A stretch of DNA of 64,000 bases from Clostridioides difficile (GTDB lineage Bacteria > Bacillota > Clostridia > Peptostreptococcales > Peptostreptococcaceae): positions 1,426,001-1,490,000 of the forward strand of contig CP103804.1 in the NCBI GenBank assembly GCA_024919175.1, given 5' to 3'. Numbering within the stretch: position 1 is the first letter of the stretch; each line of letters begins with the position of its first letter. The notes beneath the pieces are model-generated. The model worked only from the letters and a program-made list of their open reading frames with translations, did not search any database and had not been told where the DNA came from. The position numbers and the translations under genes were made by a program. Positions 44,407 through 52,622 of this stretch are shown in pieces.

Positions 44407-45564
44407 ATGAAGACTTTAAACGATGATAGAAATATTATGATTAAAAAATATCTTTATATATTTGTTTTGTTTATCATAGTACTTAGAAAGTATATGATAT
44501 CATTTATTGATCCAGATATGAGTATAGGGATGATTAAATCAGCGTTATTTTATTCTTCAATAGGAATACTAATGCTACTTTTTTTATTTGATAAGAGAAA
44601 AAGTATAACAGAAATGGTGCTAGTTGGAGCTTGTGTATTACTTTATATATTAAATAGAGAAGGAGCTATATTATTAATTGTTTTGTTAGCTGTATCGGCT
44701 AAACAAATAGATGATAAGTGTATAGTTAAAAGTTATTTAATAATATCTGTATGTTTTTTAATAGGAGCTATATTATTATTTAATTTATTTCCTTCATTAG
44801 TATTTAATCAGGAAGTCCACTATAGATATATAGGAAAATTAGATACGCTTGTTACAAGAATGGATTTTGGACTTGGTAATCCAAATGGAGTATTTTATTA
44901 TATGGTTACTATCTATGCAGCATATATATTCTTAAGATATAAAAACTATAATAAATGGGACAGAATAATTTTATTTGGATCTGCATTCTTTGTTTATCAA
45001 ACTACATATAGTAGAACTGGTTTTTTTACTATATTAGCAGGATTAATATTTGTAGAAATAATAAGAGTGATAGACCTAAAAAAAATAAAAGTACTAGCAA
45101 TGCTTATAAAGACATCGCCAATAATACTTACTTTATTTAGTGTAATTATTGGTATGATGTTTTCTAAAAGTAGTATGCTAAATAGATTATTAGCAAGTAG
45201 ACCTAAGTTCTGGAATGTATACTTAGCTCAAGAGGGGAACTTTATGAAACCTTTTGGAAATTCATATAGTGCTGCTATAAAAGCAACCAATCCATTAGAT
45301 AGTTCTTATATATATATAATTAGTGTATTAGGAGTAGTTGCTTGTGTATTATTTATGTATTTGATGTATAAAGGAATAAAAAGCTTTATAGAAAAAGATA
45401 AAAAAGAGTATTTAGTAGCTTTATTCATATTTTTACTATATTCTTTTGCAGAAAATTTATTATTGGAAGCTTCATTTAGTTTTACAATAGTATTACTAAT
45501 AAAAGAAGTAATATTAAATGATAAAAGAGAGGTAGATTTGTGGAAAGTGAAAAGTAGGAGGTAG
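44407..45564 (+). CDS. Polytopic membrane protein, probable Wzy-type polysaccharide polymerase
   Basis: 385 residues with roughly ten membrane helices and one large external loop containing FGLGNPNGVFYYMVT, YQTTYSRTGFFTILAG and FGNSYSAAIKATNPLDSSYIY. The helix layout and the loop with GNPN and SRTG motifs are like O-antigen ligase/polymerase proteins, which join lipid-linked repeats outside the membrane. No other polymerase candidate is in the cluster. Primary sequence is poorly conserved in this class, so the assignment rests on topology and context. Ribosome site GGGAGA before ATG 44407. Confidence 0.75.
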   Translation: MKTLNDDRNIMIKKYLYIFVLFIIVLRKYMISFIDPDMSIGMIKSALFYSSIGILMLLFLFDKRKSITEMVLVGACVLLYILNREGAILLIVLLAVSAKQIDDKCIVKSYLIISVCFLIGAILLFNLFPSLVFNQEVHYRYIGKLDTLVTRMDFGLGNPNGVFYYMVTIYAAYIFLRYKNYNKWDRIILFGSAFFVYQTTYSRTGFFTILAGLIFVEIIRVIDLKKIKVLAMLIKTSPIILTLFSVIIGMMFSKSSMLNRLLASRPKFWNVYLAQEGNFMKPFGNSYSAAIKATNPLDSSYIYIISVLGVVACVLFMYLMYKGIKSFIEKDKKEYLVALFIFLLYSFAENLLLEASFSFTIVLLIKEVILNDKREVDLWKVKSRR

Positions 45565-45566
45565 TA

Positions 45567-46406
45567 ATGTTAATATCATTAATAATGCCAACATTAAATA
45601 GATATGATGATATATACTTACTTATGGACAGCTTAGAAAATCAAACTTACAAGAACTTTGAACTTATAGTAGTGGATCAAAATGATAATAACAAAGTTAA
45701 GGAGATAGTTGATAAATACATTGATAAGTTAGATATAAAGTATGTAAAAAGTGATAAGCTAGGATTAAGTTATAATAGAAATGTAGGAATAGACAATGCT
45801 AAAGGACAAATTATAGGTTTTCCTGATGATGACTGTGTCTATGAAAATGATACATTAGAAAAAGTTACAAACTTCTTTAATGAAAATAAAGATTATAAAA
45901 TATACAGTTGCAAAACTATGGATGCAAATAAAATTGATGCTTTTAAGAAAATGTATGATGGAACTTGTGATATCACAAGTTCCAACGTTTTAGATACTAT
46001 AACATCCATAACTTTTTTTGTTGATTTTGAAGAAAAAGAATATACAAGATTTGATGAAAAATTAGGTGTTGGTGGAGATTTTGGTGCTGGTGAAGAGATA
46101 GATTATGTTTTAAATTTATTGAGTTTGGGATTTAAAGGAAAATACTTTGGGAATGATATAATTTACCATCCTGCAAAAAAACATTCTAAATCTAAAGAAA
46201 AGTATCAAAAAGATTATAACTATGGTAGAGGCTTTGGTGCTCTTTGCAAAAAAGAAATAGTCTATAGAAAGAATTATAAGTTTGTAAAGGTTATGGCATC
46301 AAAACTTGTAAGAAATATAGGAGGTCTTATATTGAGTTCCAATAGAGATTATCATAGTGCCACTATAAAAGGAAGAATTAATGGATTTAGACAGTATAAG
46401 CTATAA
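45567..46406 (+). CDS. Family 2 glycosyltransferase
   Basis: 279 residues. A GT-A fold is shown by SLIMPTLNRYDDIYLLMDSL, FELIVVDQNDN and the DxD-like FPDDDCVYE, with GVGGDFGAGEEIDYVL as the acceptor/ED motif. Its ribosome site (AGGAGG) lies inside the end of the preceding gene, so the two are translationally close. It should add one sugar to the growing PSII repeat on the cytoplasmic side. Donor and linkage are not predictable here. Confidence 0.88.
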   Translation: MLISLIMPTLNRYDDIYLLMDSLENQTYKNFELIVVDQNDNNKVKEIVDKYIDKLDIKYVKSDKLGLSYNRNVGIDNAKGQIIGFPDDDCVYENDTLEKVTNFFNENKDYKIYSCKTMDANKIDAFKKMYDGTCDITSSNVLDTITSITFFVDFEEKEYTRFDEKLGVGGDFGAGEEIDYVLNLLSLGFKGKYFGNDIIYHPAKKHSKSKEKYQKDYNYGRGFGALCKKEIVYRKNYKFVKVMASKLVRNIGGLILSSNRDYHSATIKGRINGFRQYKL

Positions 46407-46420
46407 TGAGGATGGTGTTT

Positions 46421-47596
46421 ATGAATAAGGTTAAATTTTTAGTAAATATGCTTTTGGCTTTTTTTATGTATCCATTTAGTAAGCATAAGTTTAATGGTAG
46501 AAATATCTGGCTTATAGGTGGACATTCAGGAGATATATACAATGATAATGCCAAGTTCTTTTATGAGTATATGTTGAAAGAACATAACGATGTAGAAACT
46601 TATTGGGTAGTAAATAAAGACAGCAAAGTATTCGATAAAATTCCAGGCAAAAAATTAATAAGAGGAAGTGTAGAAAACTATCTATATTATTACAATTCAA
46701 AAGCTATAGTATTTTCACATGCACCATCAGCAGATATAGCACCATATAACTTTGCTGTACCTGTTCTTAATTATTTTCATAAAAAGACGATAAAAGTGTT
46801 CTTAAATCATGGAACGATAAGTTTTAAAAAGAGAAAACCAATGAATAAAAAATTTAAAAATATTATAGATAACCTATATAAAAGCTATAATATAGTTACA
46901 GCAAGCTCTGAGTTTGAAAGAGATGTCATGGTAAACGATTGGGGAATGCTAGATGACTCAGTTTATATAATTGGAAATGCAAGATATGACAATTTACCAA
47001 CAAATGAAGTTGCACAAACACGAGATATATTATATACTCCTACATGGAGAGACTGGATAAAATTTAGTTCAGGAAAATTTACAGATACAGATTATTTTAA
47101 AAATATAATGAATTTCTTGAATGATAATAAATTAAATAAAATATTAGATGAGAAAGATATAAATGTAAAAATTTATATGCATCATCTTATGCATGAGTTT
47201 ATAGATGACATAAAAGAAAACATAACTGGTAAACGAATTGTATTTTTAGATAAAGGGGTAACTCTAGCAAATGAAATAAGAAAATCAGCTGTAAACATAA
47301 CTGATTATTCAAGTGTTGCCATAGACTTTCTATATATGAACAGACCTATTTTATTTTATCAATTTGATTTAGATGAATATATGGAAAAAGTTGATTCATA
47401 TATAGATTTAAAAAGTGAAATGTTTGGGTCTTTGGCTTATAATAATGATGAAGCTGTGAATAAACTTATTGATATTATTGAGAATAATTTTGAGGTTATG
47501 GATAACCAAAAAAATGAAAGAAATAAGTTTTTCAGATATAATGACAATAAGAACTGCAAGAGGATATATGATTGTGTATTAAGTAAAATTAAATAA
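46421..47596 (+). CDS. CDP-glycerol glycerophosphotransferase-like (TagF/Glyphos) protein
   Basis: About 391 residues. The family blocks are visible: NIWLIGGHSGDIYNDNAKFF, KVFLNHGTISFKK, ASSEFERDVMVNDWG, YTPTWRDW, and KSAVNITDYSSVAIDFLYM. These enzymes move polyol phosphates or sugar-phosphates between nucleotide donors and glycans, forming phosphodiester bonds. PSII repeats are joined through a phosphodiester, so this gene may form that bond, in which case the neighbouring polymerase candidate has another role. I start at ATG 46421 (GAGGATGGTG ribosome site) rather than 46406, which overlaps the previous stop and has no ribosome site. Confidence 0.85.
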   Translation: MNKVKFLVNMLLAFFMYPFSKHKFNGRNIWLIGGHSGDIYNDNAKFFYEYMLKEHNDVETYWVVNKDSKVFDKIPGKKLIRGSVENYLYYYNSKAIVFSHAPSADIAPYNFAVPVLNYFHKKTIKVFLNHGTISFKKRKPMNKKFKNIIDNLYKSYNIVTASSEFERDVMVNDWGMLDDSVYIIGNARYDNLPTNEVAQTRDILYTPTWRDWIKFSSGKFTDTDYFKNIMNFLNDNKLNKILDEKDINVKIYMHHLMHEFIDDIKENITGKRIVFLDKGVTLANEIRKSAVNITDYSSVAIDFLYMNRPILFYQFDLDEYMEKVDSYIDLKSEMFGSLAYNNDEAVNKLIDIIENNFEVMDNQKNERNKFFRYNDNKNCKRIYDCVLSKIK

Positions 47597-47624
47597 ATAT
47601 TTTATAAATGATGAGGAAGGTAAT

Positions 47625-48374
47625 ATGAAGAAGAATTTAGTATCTATAATTACTCCCATGTATAATTCTGAAAAATTTATTGAAGCAACCATAAAATCAG
47701 TATTAAACCAAACTTATCAAGAATGGGAAATGTTAATTATTGATGATTGCTCAACAGATAATAGTCCTAATATAGTCAAATCTTATATGCAACAAGATAG
47801 TAGAATAAAATGCATAAAGACTGAGACTAATAAGGGTGTCTCTAATGCTAGAAATCTAGCATTAAGTAATGCGACAGGACAATTTATAGCTTTTTTAGAT
47901 AGTGATGACCAGTGGAATAGTAGTAAGTTAGAAAAACAAGTAAGCTTTATGTTAGAAAATGATTATGTAATTTCATTTACTTCATATGAACTGATGGACG
48001 AAAATGATAAAAAGTTAAATAAGGTAATAAAAGTTCCACCTAATGTAGATTATAGAAGGTTATTAAAGGGAAATATTTTGGGATGTCTTACTGTTGTAAT
48101 TGATAAGTCTAAGTTGGATTTTGAAATTAAAATGAGTGGTGTAAGACATGAAGATTATGTCTTATGGTTATCTATATTAAAAAGAGGACATATCGCTCAT
48201 GGAATAAATGAAGTTTTAGCATTATATAGAAAATCTAGTAACTCCCTTAGTGGTAATAAGATAAAGGCTGCTATGTGGACTTGGAATATATATAGAAATA
48301 TAGAAAAAATACCTCTATACAAAGCTATATACTACTTTATTAATTATGGAATAAATGGAATTAAAAAAAGTTAG
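47625..48374 (+). CDS. Family 2 glycosyltransferase, paralogue of the one at 49352
   Basis: 249 residues. GT-A motifs VSIITPMYNSEKFIEATIKS, MLIIDDCSTDNS, NKGVSNARN and AFLDSDDQW are clear, and RHEDYVLWLSILKR supplies the ED motif. It shares motif order, length and C-terminal pattern (WNIYRNIEKIPLYKA) with the protein at 49352-50104, so the two derive from a duplication. Published PSII contains several glucose and N-acetylgalactosamine residues, so two related transferases that make similar linkages would fit. Confidence 0.88.
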   Translation: MKKNLVSIITPMYNSEKFIEATIKSVLNQTYQEWEMLIIDDCSTDNSPNIVKSYMQQDSRIKCIKTETNKGVSNARNLALSNATGQFIAFLDSDDQWNSSKLEKQVSFMLENDYVISFTSYELMDENDKKLNKVIKVPPNVDYRRLLKGNILGCLTVVIDKSKLDFEIKMSGVRHEDYVLWLSILKRGHIAHGINEVLALYRKSSNSLSGNKIKAAMWTWNIYRNIEKIPLYKAIYYFINYGINGIKKS

Positions 48375-48395
48375 ATAGAGAGGAAGATTTAATTA

Positions 48396-49304
48396 ATGTA
48401 TAAATATAAATTTACTGTATTTACTCCAACATATAATAGAGCTCATCTACTTGAAAATTTGTACAATGATTTAAAAGCTCAAACATATGATTTCAACGAC
48501 TTTGAATGGTTAATTGTTGATGATGGAAGTAGCGACGGTACTAAAGAATTAGTTGAAAAATTTATATCAGAAGATAAATTAAATATAAGATATATATACA
48601 AAGAAAATGGAGGAAAGCATACTGCAATAAATCTAGGTGTAAAAAATGCAGATGGAGAACTATTTTTCATTGTAGATAGTGATGATGGTTTAATTAAAGA
48701 TTCTCTTGAAATTGCTAACGATGAATGGAATTCTGTAGAAAATAAAGAAGGATTTAGTGGTGTTGTTGGACTTTGTGTGTACCCAAGCGGAGATTTAATA
48801 GGCACAGAAATGCCTGAGGATAAAAAAATATGTCACTTTGCAGACCTATATTTTAAATATGGTGTTAAGGGAGATAAAAGCATAGTATTTGTAACTGATG
48901 AGCTTATAAAATTTCCTTTTCCAGAAAGAAAAGAAGTGAGATTTTTACCAGAAAGTGTAGTATGGAATGAAATGTCTAAATACTATAAAGTTAAATGTGT
49001 AAACAAACCTATGATAATAAGAGATTATTTGGATGATGGTTTGACTAAGAATATATTAAATAAAAATGCATTAAAAGGTAGAGCATTAGAGTTTTTATAT
49101 TTAATAAATCAAAATACATATCCTTTAGGTAGATATCCATATATGTGGATAAAGAATTACATAAATTTAGCTAGATACTCATTGTTATCTGACAGTCATT
49201 ATTTTGGCGAAATCAAAAAAATATCTGATAAAGTATTGTATTTAGTGTTATTCCCATTAGGATATTACAAATATATTGGACAAAGAAAGTTAGTATCTAA
49301 GTAA
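48396..49304 (+). CDS. Family 2 glycosyltransferase
   Basis: 302 residues. GT-A blocks FTVFTPTYNRAHLLENLYND, WLIVDDGSSDGTKELVE, NGGKHTAINLGV and FIVDSDDG are present, and PESVVWNEMSKYYKVKC forms the acceptor motif. The C-terminal segment (YKYIGQRKLVSK) is basic and may bind the membrane. It lies between two paralogous GT2 genes and is more distantly related to them. Expected role: addition of one sugar in the PSII repeat. Donor unknown. Confidence 0.88.
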   Translation: MYKYKFTVFTPTYNRAHLLENLYNDLKAQTYDFNDFEWLIVDDGSSDGTKELVEKFISEDKLNIRYIYKENGGKHTAINLGVKNADGELFFIVDSDDGLIKDSLEIANDEWNSVENKEGFSGVVGLCVYPSGDLIGTEMPEDKKICHFADLYFKYGVKGDKSIVFVTDELIKFPFPERKEVRFLPESVVWNEMSKYYKVKCVNKPMIIRDYLDDGLTKNILNKNALKGRALEFLYLINQNTYPLGRYPYMWIKNYINLARYSLLSDSHYFGEIKKISDKVLYLVLFPLGYYKYIGQRKLVSK

Positions 49305-49351
49305 ACTTGTTGGTATAGTACTGCTAGTTGCTATATAAGGAGAGTAAAAAT

Positions 49352-50104
49352 ATGAATGAGCCTTTAGTATCGATAATTACTCCTGTATATAATTCAGAAG
49401 AGTTTTTATCAGAGACAATAAAGTCAATCCAAAATCAAACTTATAAAAATTGGCAGCTTTTATTAGTGGATGATTGTTCTAAGGACAATTCAAGTGAAAT
49501 TATAAAAAGTTTTCAAAAAGAAGATGCTAGAATAAAATATATAAAGCTTGAAAAAAATTCTGGAGCTGCAGTATCTAGGAATGTTGGTATTGAAAATGCG
49601 GAAGGTCGATTTATTGCATTTGTAGATAGTGATGATTTATGGGATAGTAAAAAGTTAGAAATTCAGATAGGATATATGTTAAAAGAAAATATCGGGTTTT
49701 CTTTTACATCTTATAGATATATGAGACAAGATGGAACAAAAACGAGTAAAGTTGCAAGAGCACCTAAAAAGATTGACTATGAAGGATTACTTAGAAATAC
49801 TATAATAGGATGTTCTACTGTAGTAATCGATAAGGATGTCATAGGTGAATTTAGTATGCCTTTAGTAAGAAGAGGACAAGATACTGCAACTTGGTTACAA
49901 TTACTTAAAAAGGAAAAATATGCATATGGAATTCAGGAAGATTTAGTGAATTATAGGCTAGTTGGAAATTCTATATCAAGCAACAAGATAAAAGCATTAA
50001 AACGAACTTGGAATACTTATAGAAATGTTGAAAATTTAAGTTTACCAAAAAGTCTATATGTATTTTGTTTCTATGTTTTTAATGCCATTAAAAAAAGAGT
50101 ATAA
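49352..50104 (+). CDS. Family 2 glycosyltransferase, paralogue of the one at 47625
   Basis: About 250 residues with VSIITPVYNSEEFLSETIKS, LLLVDDCSKDNS, SGAAVSRNVG, AFVDSDDLW and RRGQDTATWLQLLKK. I start at ATG 49352, six bases after AAGGAGAG; the frame is open to a TTG at 49328 that precedes the ribosome site. Its closest relative in the window is the GT2 at 47625. The ED motif is RGQDT here versus RHEDY there, so donor or acceptor specificity may have shifted. It ends 26 bases before the UDP-glucose dehydrogenase gene. Confidence 0.88.
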   Translation: MNEPLVSIITPVYNSEEFLSETIKSIQNQTYKNWQLLLVDDCSKDNSSEIIKSFQKEDARIKYIKLEKNSGAAVSRNVGIENAEGRFIAFVDSDDLWDSKKLEIQIGYMLKENIGFSFTSYRYMRQDGTKTSKVARAPKKIDYEGLLRNTIIGCSTVVIDKDVIGEFSMPLVRRGQDTATWLQLLKKEKYAYGIQEDLVNYRLVGNSISSNKIKALKRTWNTYRNVENLSLPKSLYVFCFYVFNAIKKRV

Positions 50105-50129
50105 GTTTTATATACTTGGAGGTAAAAAA

Positions 50130-51425
50130 ATGAAAATAGCTATAGCTGGGACTGGATATGTAGGGCTGGTAACAGGTGTTTGTCTAGCAGAGGTAGGCAA
50201 TGAAAATGTAATTTGTGTTGATATAGATGAACATAAAGTTAAATCAATGCAACTTGGGATAGCACCTATATATGAAGAAGGCCTAGAAGAACTTATGGTT
50301 AGAAATTATGAAAAGGGAAGAATAGATTATACTACAGATTATAAAAAAGCTTATGAAGATGTAGATATAATACTGATAGCTGTAGGAACTCCAGAAAGAA
50401 GTGATGGTTCAGCTAATTTAGATTATATAAAGGCAGTTGCAAAGCAAATAGCTGAAACTGTAACAAAAGATACTCTAGTAGTAATAAAATCTACAGTACC
50501 AATTGGAACAAATGAAGAAATAGAAGATTATATAAATAGAAACTTAAAGAATGATGTGAAAGTTGAACTTGCATCTAATCCAGAGTTTTTATCACAAGGT
50601 AGTGCAGTAAGAGATACTTTACATGCTTCAAGAATTGTTATAGGAGTAGAAAGTGAGTGGGCAAGAGAAATACTTGAAGAAATCTACAAACCTTTTAATC
50701 AACCTATAATAGTAACTAATAGAAATAGTGCTGAAATGATAAAATATGCATCAAATAACTTTTTAGCGCTTAAGATATCTTTTATGAATGATATTGCAAA
50801 TCTTTGTGAGATAGCAGGTGCTAATGTAGAAGATGTCGCTTTAGGAATGAGCTATGATGATAGAATAGGAAGTAAATTCTTAAAAGCAGGTATAGGTTAT
50901 GGAGGTTCTTGTTTCCCTAAAGATACAAAAGCTCTTCATTGGCTGTCTGAGCATAATGGATATGAATTAAAAACAGTAAAAGCTGCTATAGAAGTGAATG
51001 AAAGTCAAAAACTTAAATTAGTTAGAAAAGCATCCAAACTAGTAGAGAGCTTTCAAGATATGAAAGTTGCTGTTTTAGGACTAACATTTAAGCCAGATAC
51101 TGATGATATAAGGGAAGCTCCATCTATTCCAAATATAAAATATTTACTTGAAAGAGGAGCAAAGGTTACTGTATTTGACCCAATAGGAGTTGAAAATACT
51201 AAGAAAATATTTGGCGATTCTATACTTTATGCTAAATCTATAGATGATACAATAGAAGATGCAGAGATATGTTTTATAATGACGGAGTGGAAAGTTGTCT
51301 TAAATTATGATATACATAAGTATAAGGAAAAGATGAAAAATCCTTTGGTTCTAGATGGAAGAAATTGTTACAAACTTGAAGATATGAAAGAACTAGGTAT
51401 TGAGTATTATTCGATAGGAAGGTAA
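50130..51425 (+). CDS. UDP-glucose 6-dehydrogenase (TuaD/Ugd type)
   Basis: About 431 residues. The NAD-binding opening MKIAIAGTGYVGLVTGVCLA, the VGTP and STVPIGT blocks, SNPEFLSQGSA and the catalytic cysteine C261 in GYGGSCFPKDTKAL are all intact, as is the C-terminal FKPDTDDIREAPS. The enzyme oxidises UDP-glucose to UDP-glucuronate. I start at ATG 50130 (ribosome site GGAGG); the frame is open upstream but overlaps the previous gene without a ribosome site. The published PSII repeat lacks hexuronic acid as I recall it, so the purpose of this gene in the cluster is a puzzle; GDP-mannose as substrate is an alternative within the superfamily. Confidence 0.9.
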   Translation: MKIAIAGTGYVGLVTGVCLAEVGNENVICVDIDEHKVKSMQLGIAPIYEEGLEELMVRNYEKGRIDYTTDYKKAYEDVDIILIAVGTPERSDGSANLDYIKAVAKQIAETVTKDTLVVIKSTVPIGTNEEIEDYINRNLKNDVKVELASNPEFLSQGSAVRDTLHASRIVIGVESEWAREILEEIYKPFNQPIIVTNRNSAEMIKYASNNFLALKISFMNDIANLCEIAGANVEDVALGMSYDDRIGSKFLKAGIGYGGSCFPKDTKALHWLSEHNGYELKTVKAAIEVNESQKLKLVRKASKLVESFQDMKVAVLGLTFKPDTDDIREAPSIPNIKYLLERGAKVTVFDPIGVENTKKIFGDSILYAKSIDDTIEDAEICFIMTEWKVVLNYDIHKYKEKMKNPLVLDGRNCYKLEDMKELGIEYYSIGR

Positions 51426-51430
51426 ATATT

Positions 51431-52522
51431 ATGAAGACTGTTTGTTATTTGGCTGATGGGTCAAATCCTCATACATTGAAATGGTGTAGTTTTTTTAAGA
51501 ATAAAGGATACGACATTCATGTTATCTCTTTAAATGGAGGTCACATGGAAGGAATTAAAATCTATGATTTTGGTTCTAATGTAGAAGAACTAAAAAATGA
51601 AAATATTTCTAAAAAAACAGGATACTTAGGTTCAATAAAACAAATAAAGAAATTAGTAAATGAAATAAAGCCAGATATACTTCATGCACAGTATGCAAGT
51701 AGCTATGGATTTATAGGGAGTTTACTTGGGTATCATCCATATATTATTTCTGTTTGGGGTACTGATATTTACGATTTCCCAAACAATGGTTTTATACAAA
51801 AACAAATTATAAAACACAACTTTAGAAAAGCAGATTATATATTTTCAAATAGTAGAGATATGGCTAAAGAAGCTAATAAATATACAGCTAAGCATGTAGA
51901 TGTAACTTTTTTCGGAGTAGATATGGATAGGTTTAAACCTATGGAAGTAGAAAAAGAAGATGCTTTTGTAATAGGAATTATAAAGAGTTTGGAAAAGAAA
52001 TATGGAATTGAATATTTAGTACAAGCATTTAAGATGTTGAAAGATGAATATAAAGAAAAGAAGATAATTTTAAAAATAGGTGGCTCTGGAAGTCAAATGG
52101 ATAACTTAGTGAATCTGACTAAAGAACTAGGATTGGAAGAAGATGTTCAATTTTTAGGTAGAATATCTCCAGAGAATGTCAGTAAGACTTTTAATTCTTT
52201 TGATGTAACTGTATTTCCTTCTTTGAGAGAGGGTTTTGGTGTAGCTGCAATAGAATCAGAGTCTTGTGAAGTTCCTGTCATTGTTACAAATGTGGGTGGA
52301 CATCCAGAATCTGTATTGGAAAATGAAACTGGGTTAATTGTAGAGCCAAAGCAACCAGAAGAAATAAAAAATGCTATAATAAAACTAATGGAAAATGATG
52401 AACTTAGACTTAATATGGGTAAAAAAGGGCGTCAGTTTGTTAGAGAAAATTATGAAGTTAATTTAAACTTTAATGATATAGAAAAAATATACGACTCTAT
52501 ATTAGATAAATATAAAAAATAA
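51431..52522 (+). CDS. Family 4 glycosyltransferase
   Basis: 363 residues with a GT-B fold: N-terminal acceptor half (KTVCYLADGSNPHTLKWCSF, LHAQYASSYGFIG, VWGTDIYDFP) and C-terminal donor half (FFGVDMDRFKP, IGGSGSQMDNL, VQFLGRISPENV, then PSLREGFGVAAIESESCEVP with the E-x7-E motif, and GLIVEPKQPEEI). GT4 enzymes retain anomeric configuration, so it is a candidate for the alpha-linked glucose or mannose in PSII. It begins five bases after the dehydrogenase gene and uses a ribosome site inside it (GGAAGG). Confidence 0.9.
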   Translation: MKTVCYLADGSNPHTLKWCSFFKNKGYDIHVISLNGGHMEGIKIYDFGSNVEELKNENISKKTGYLGSIKQIKKLVNEIKPDILHAQYASSYGFIGSLLGYHPYIISVWGTDIYDFPNNGFIQKQIIKHNFRKADYIFSNSRDMAKEANKYTAKHVDVTFFGVDMDRFKPMEVEKEDAFVIGIIKSLEKKYGIEYLVQAFKMLKDEYKEKKIILKIGGSGSQMDNLVNLTKELGLEEDVQFLGRISPENVSKTFNSFDVTVFPSLREGFGVAAIESESCEVPVIVTNVGGHPESVLENETGLIVEPKQPEEIKNAIIKLMENDELRLNMGKKGRQFVRENYEVNLNFNDIEKIYDSILDKYKK

Positions 52523-52548
52523 GAATTAAAAAATAAGAATTAAAAAAT

Positions 52549-52602
52549 ACAGCAAAAGATAGATATGTTGTTGGCTATGCTTCGGTGCGTAGCTTTTGCT
52601 GT
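52549..52602 (+). promoter_or_regulatory. Two-layer RNA hairpin in the PSII operon before the capD-like gene
   Basis: The outer arms ACAGCAAAAG (52549-52558) and CTTTTGCTGT (52593-52602) pair perfectly. Inside, GCTATGC (52574-52580) pairs with GCGTAGC (52587-52593) around a TTCGGT loop. Only TTT follows, so it is a weak terminator or a translational element; the next ribosome site (GGAGG) begins about 5 bases after it. Confidence 0.55.
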
Positions 52603-52622
52603 TTAGTGGAGGGCTTCTAGTT

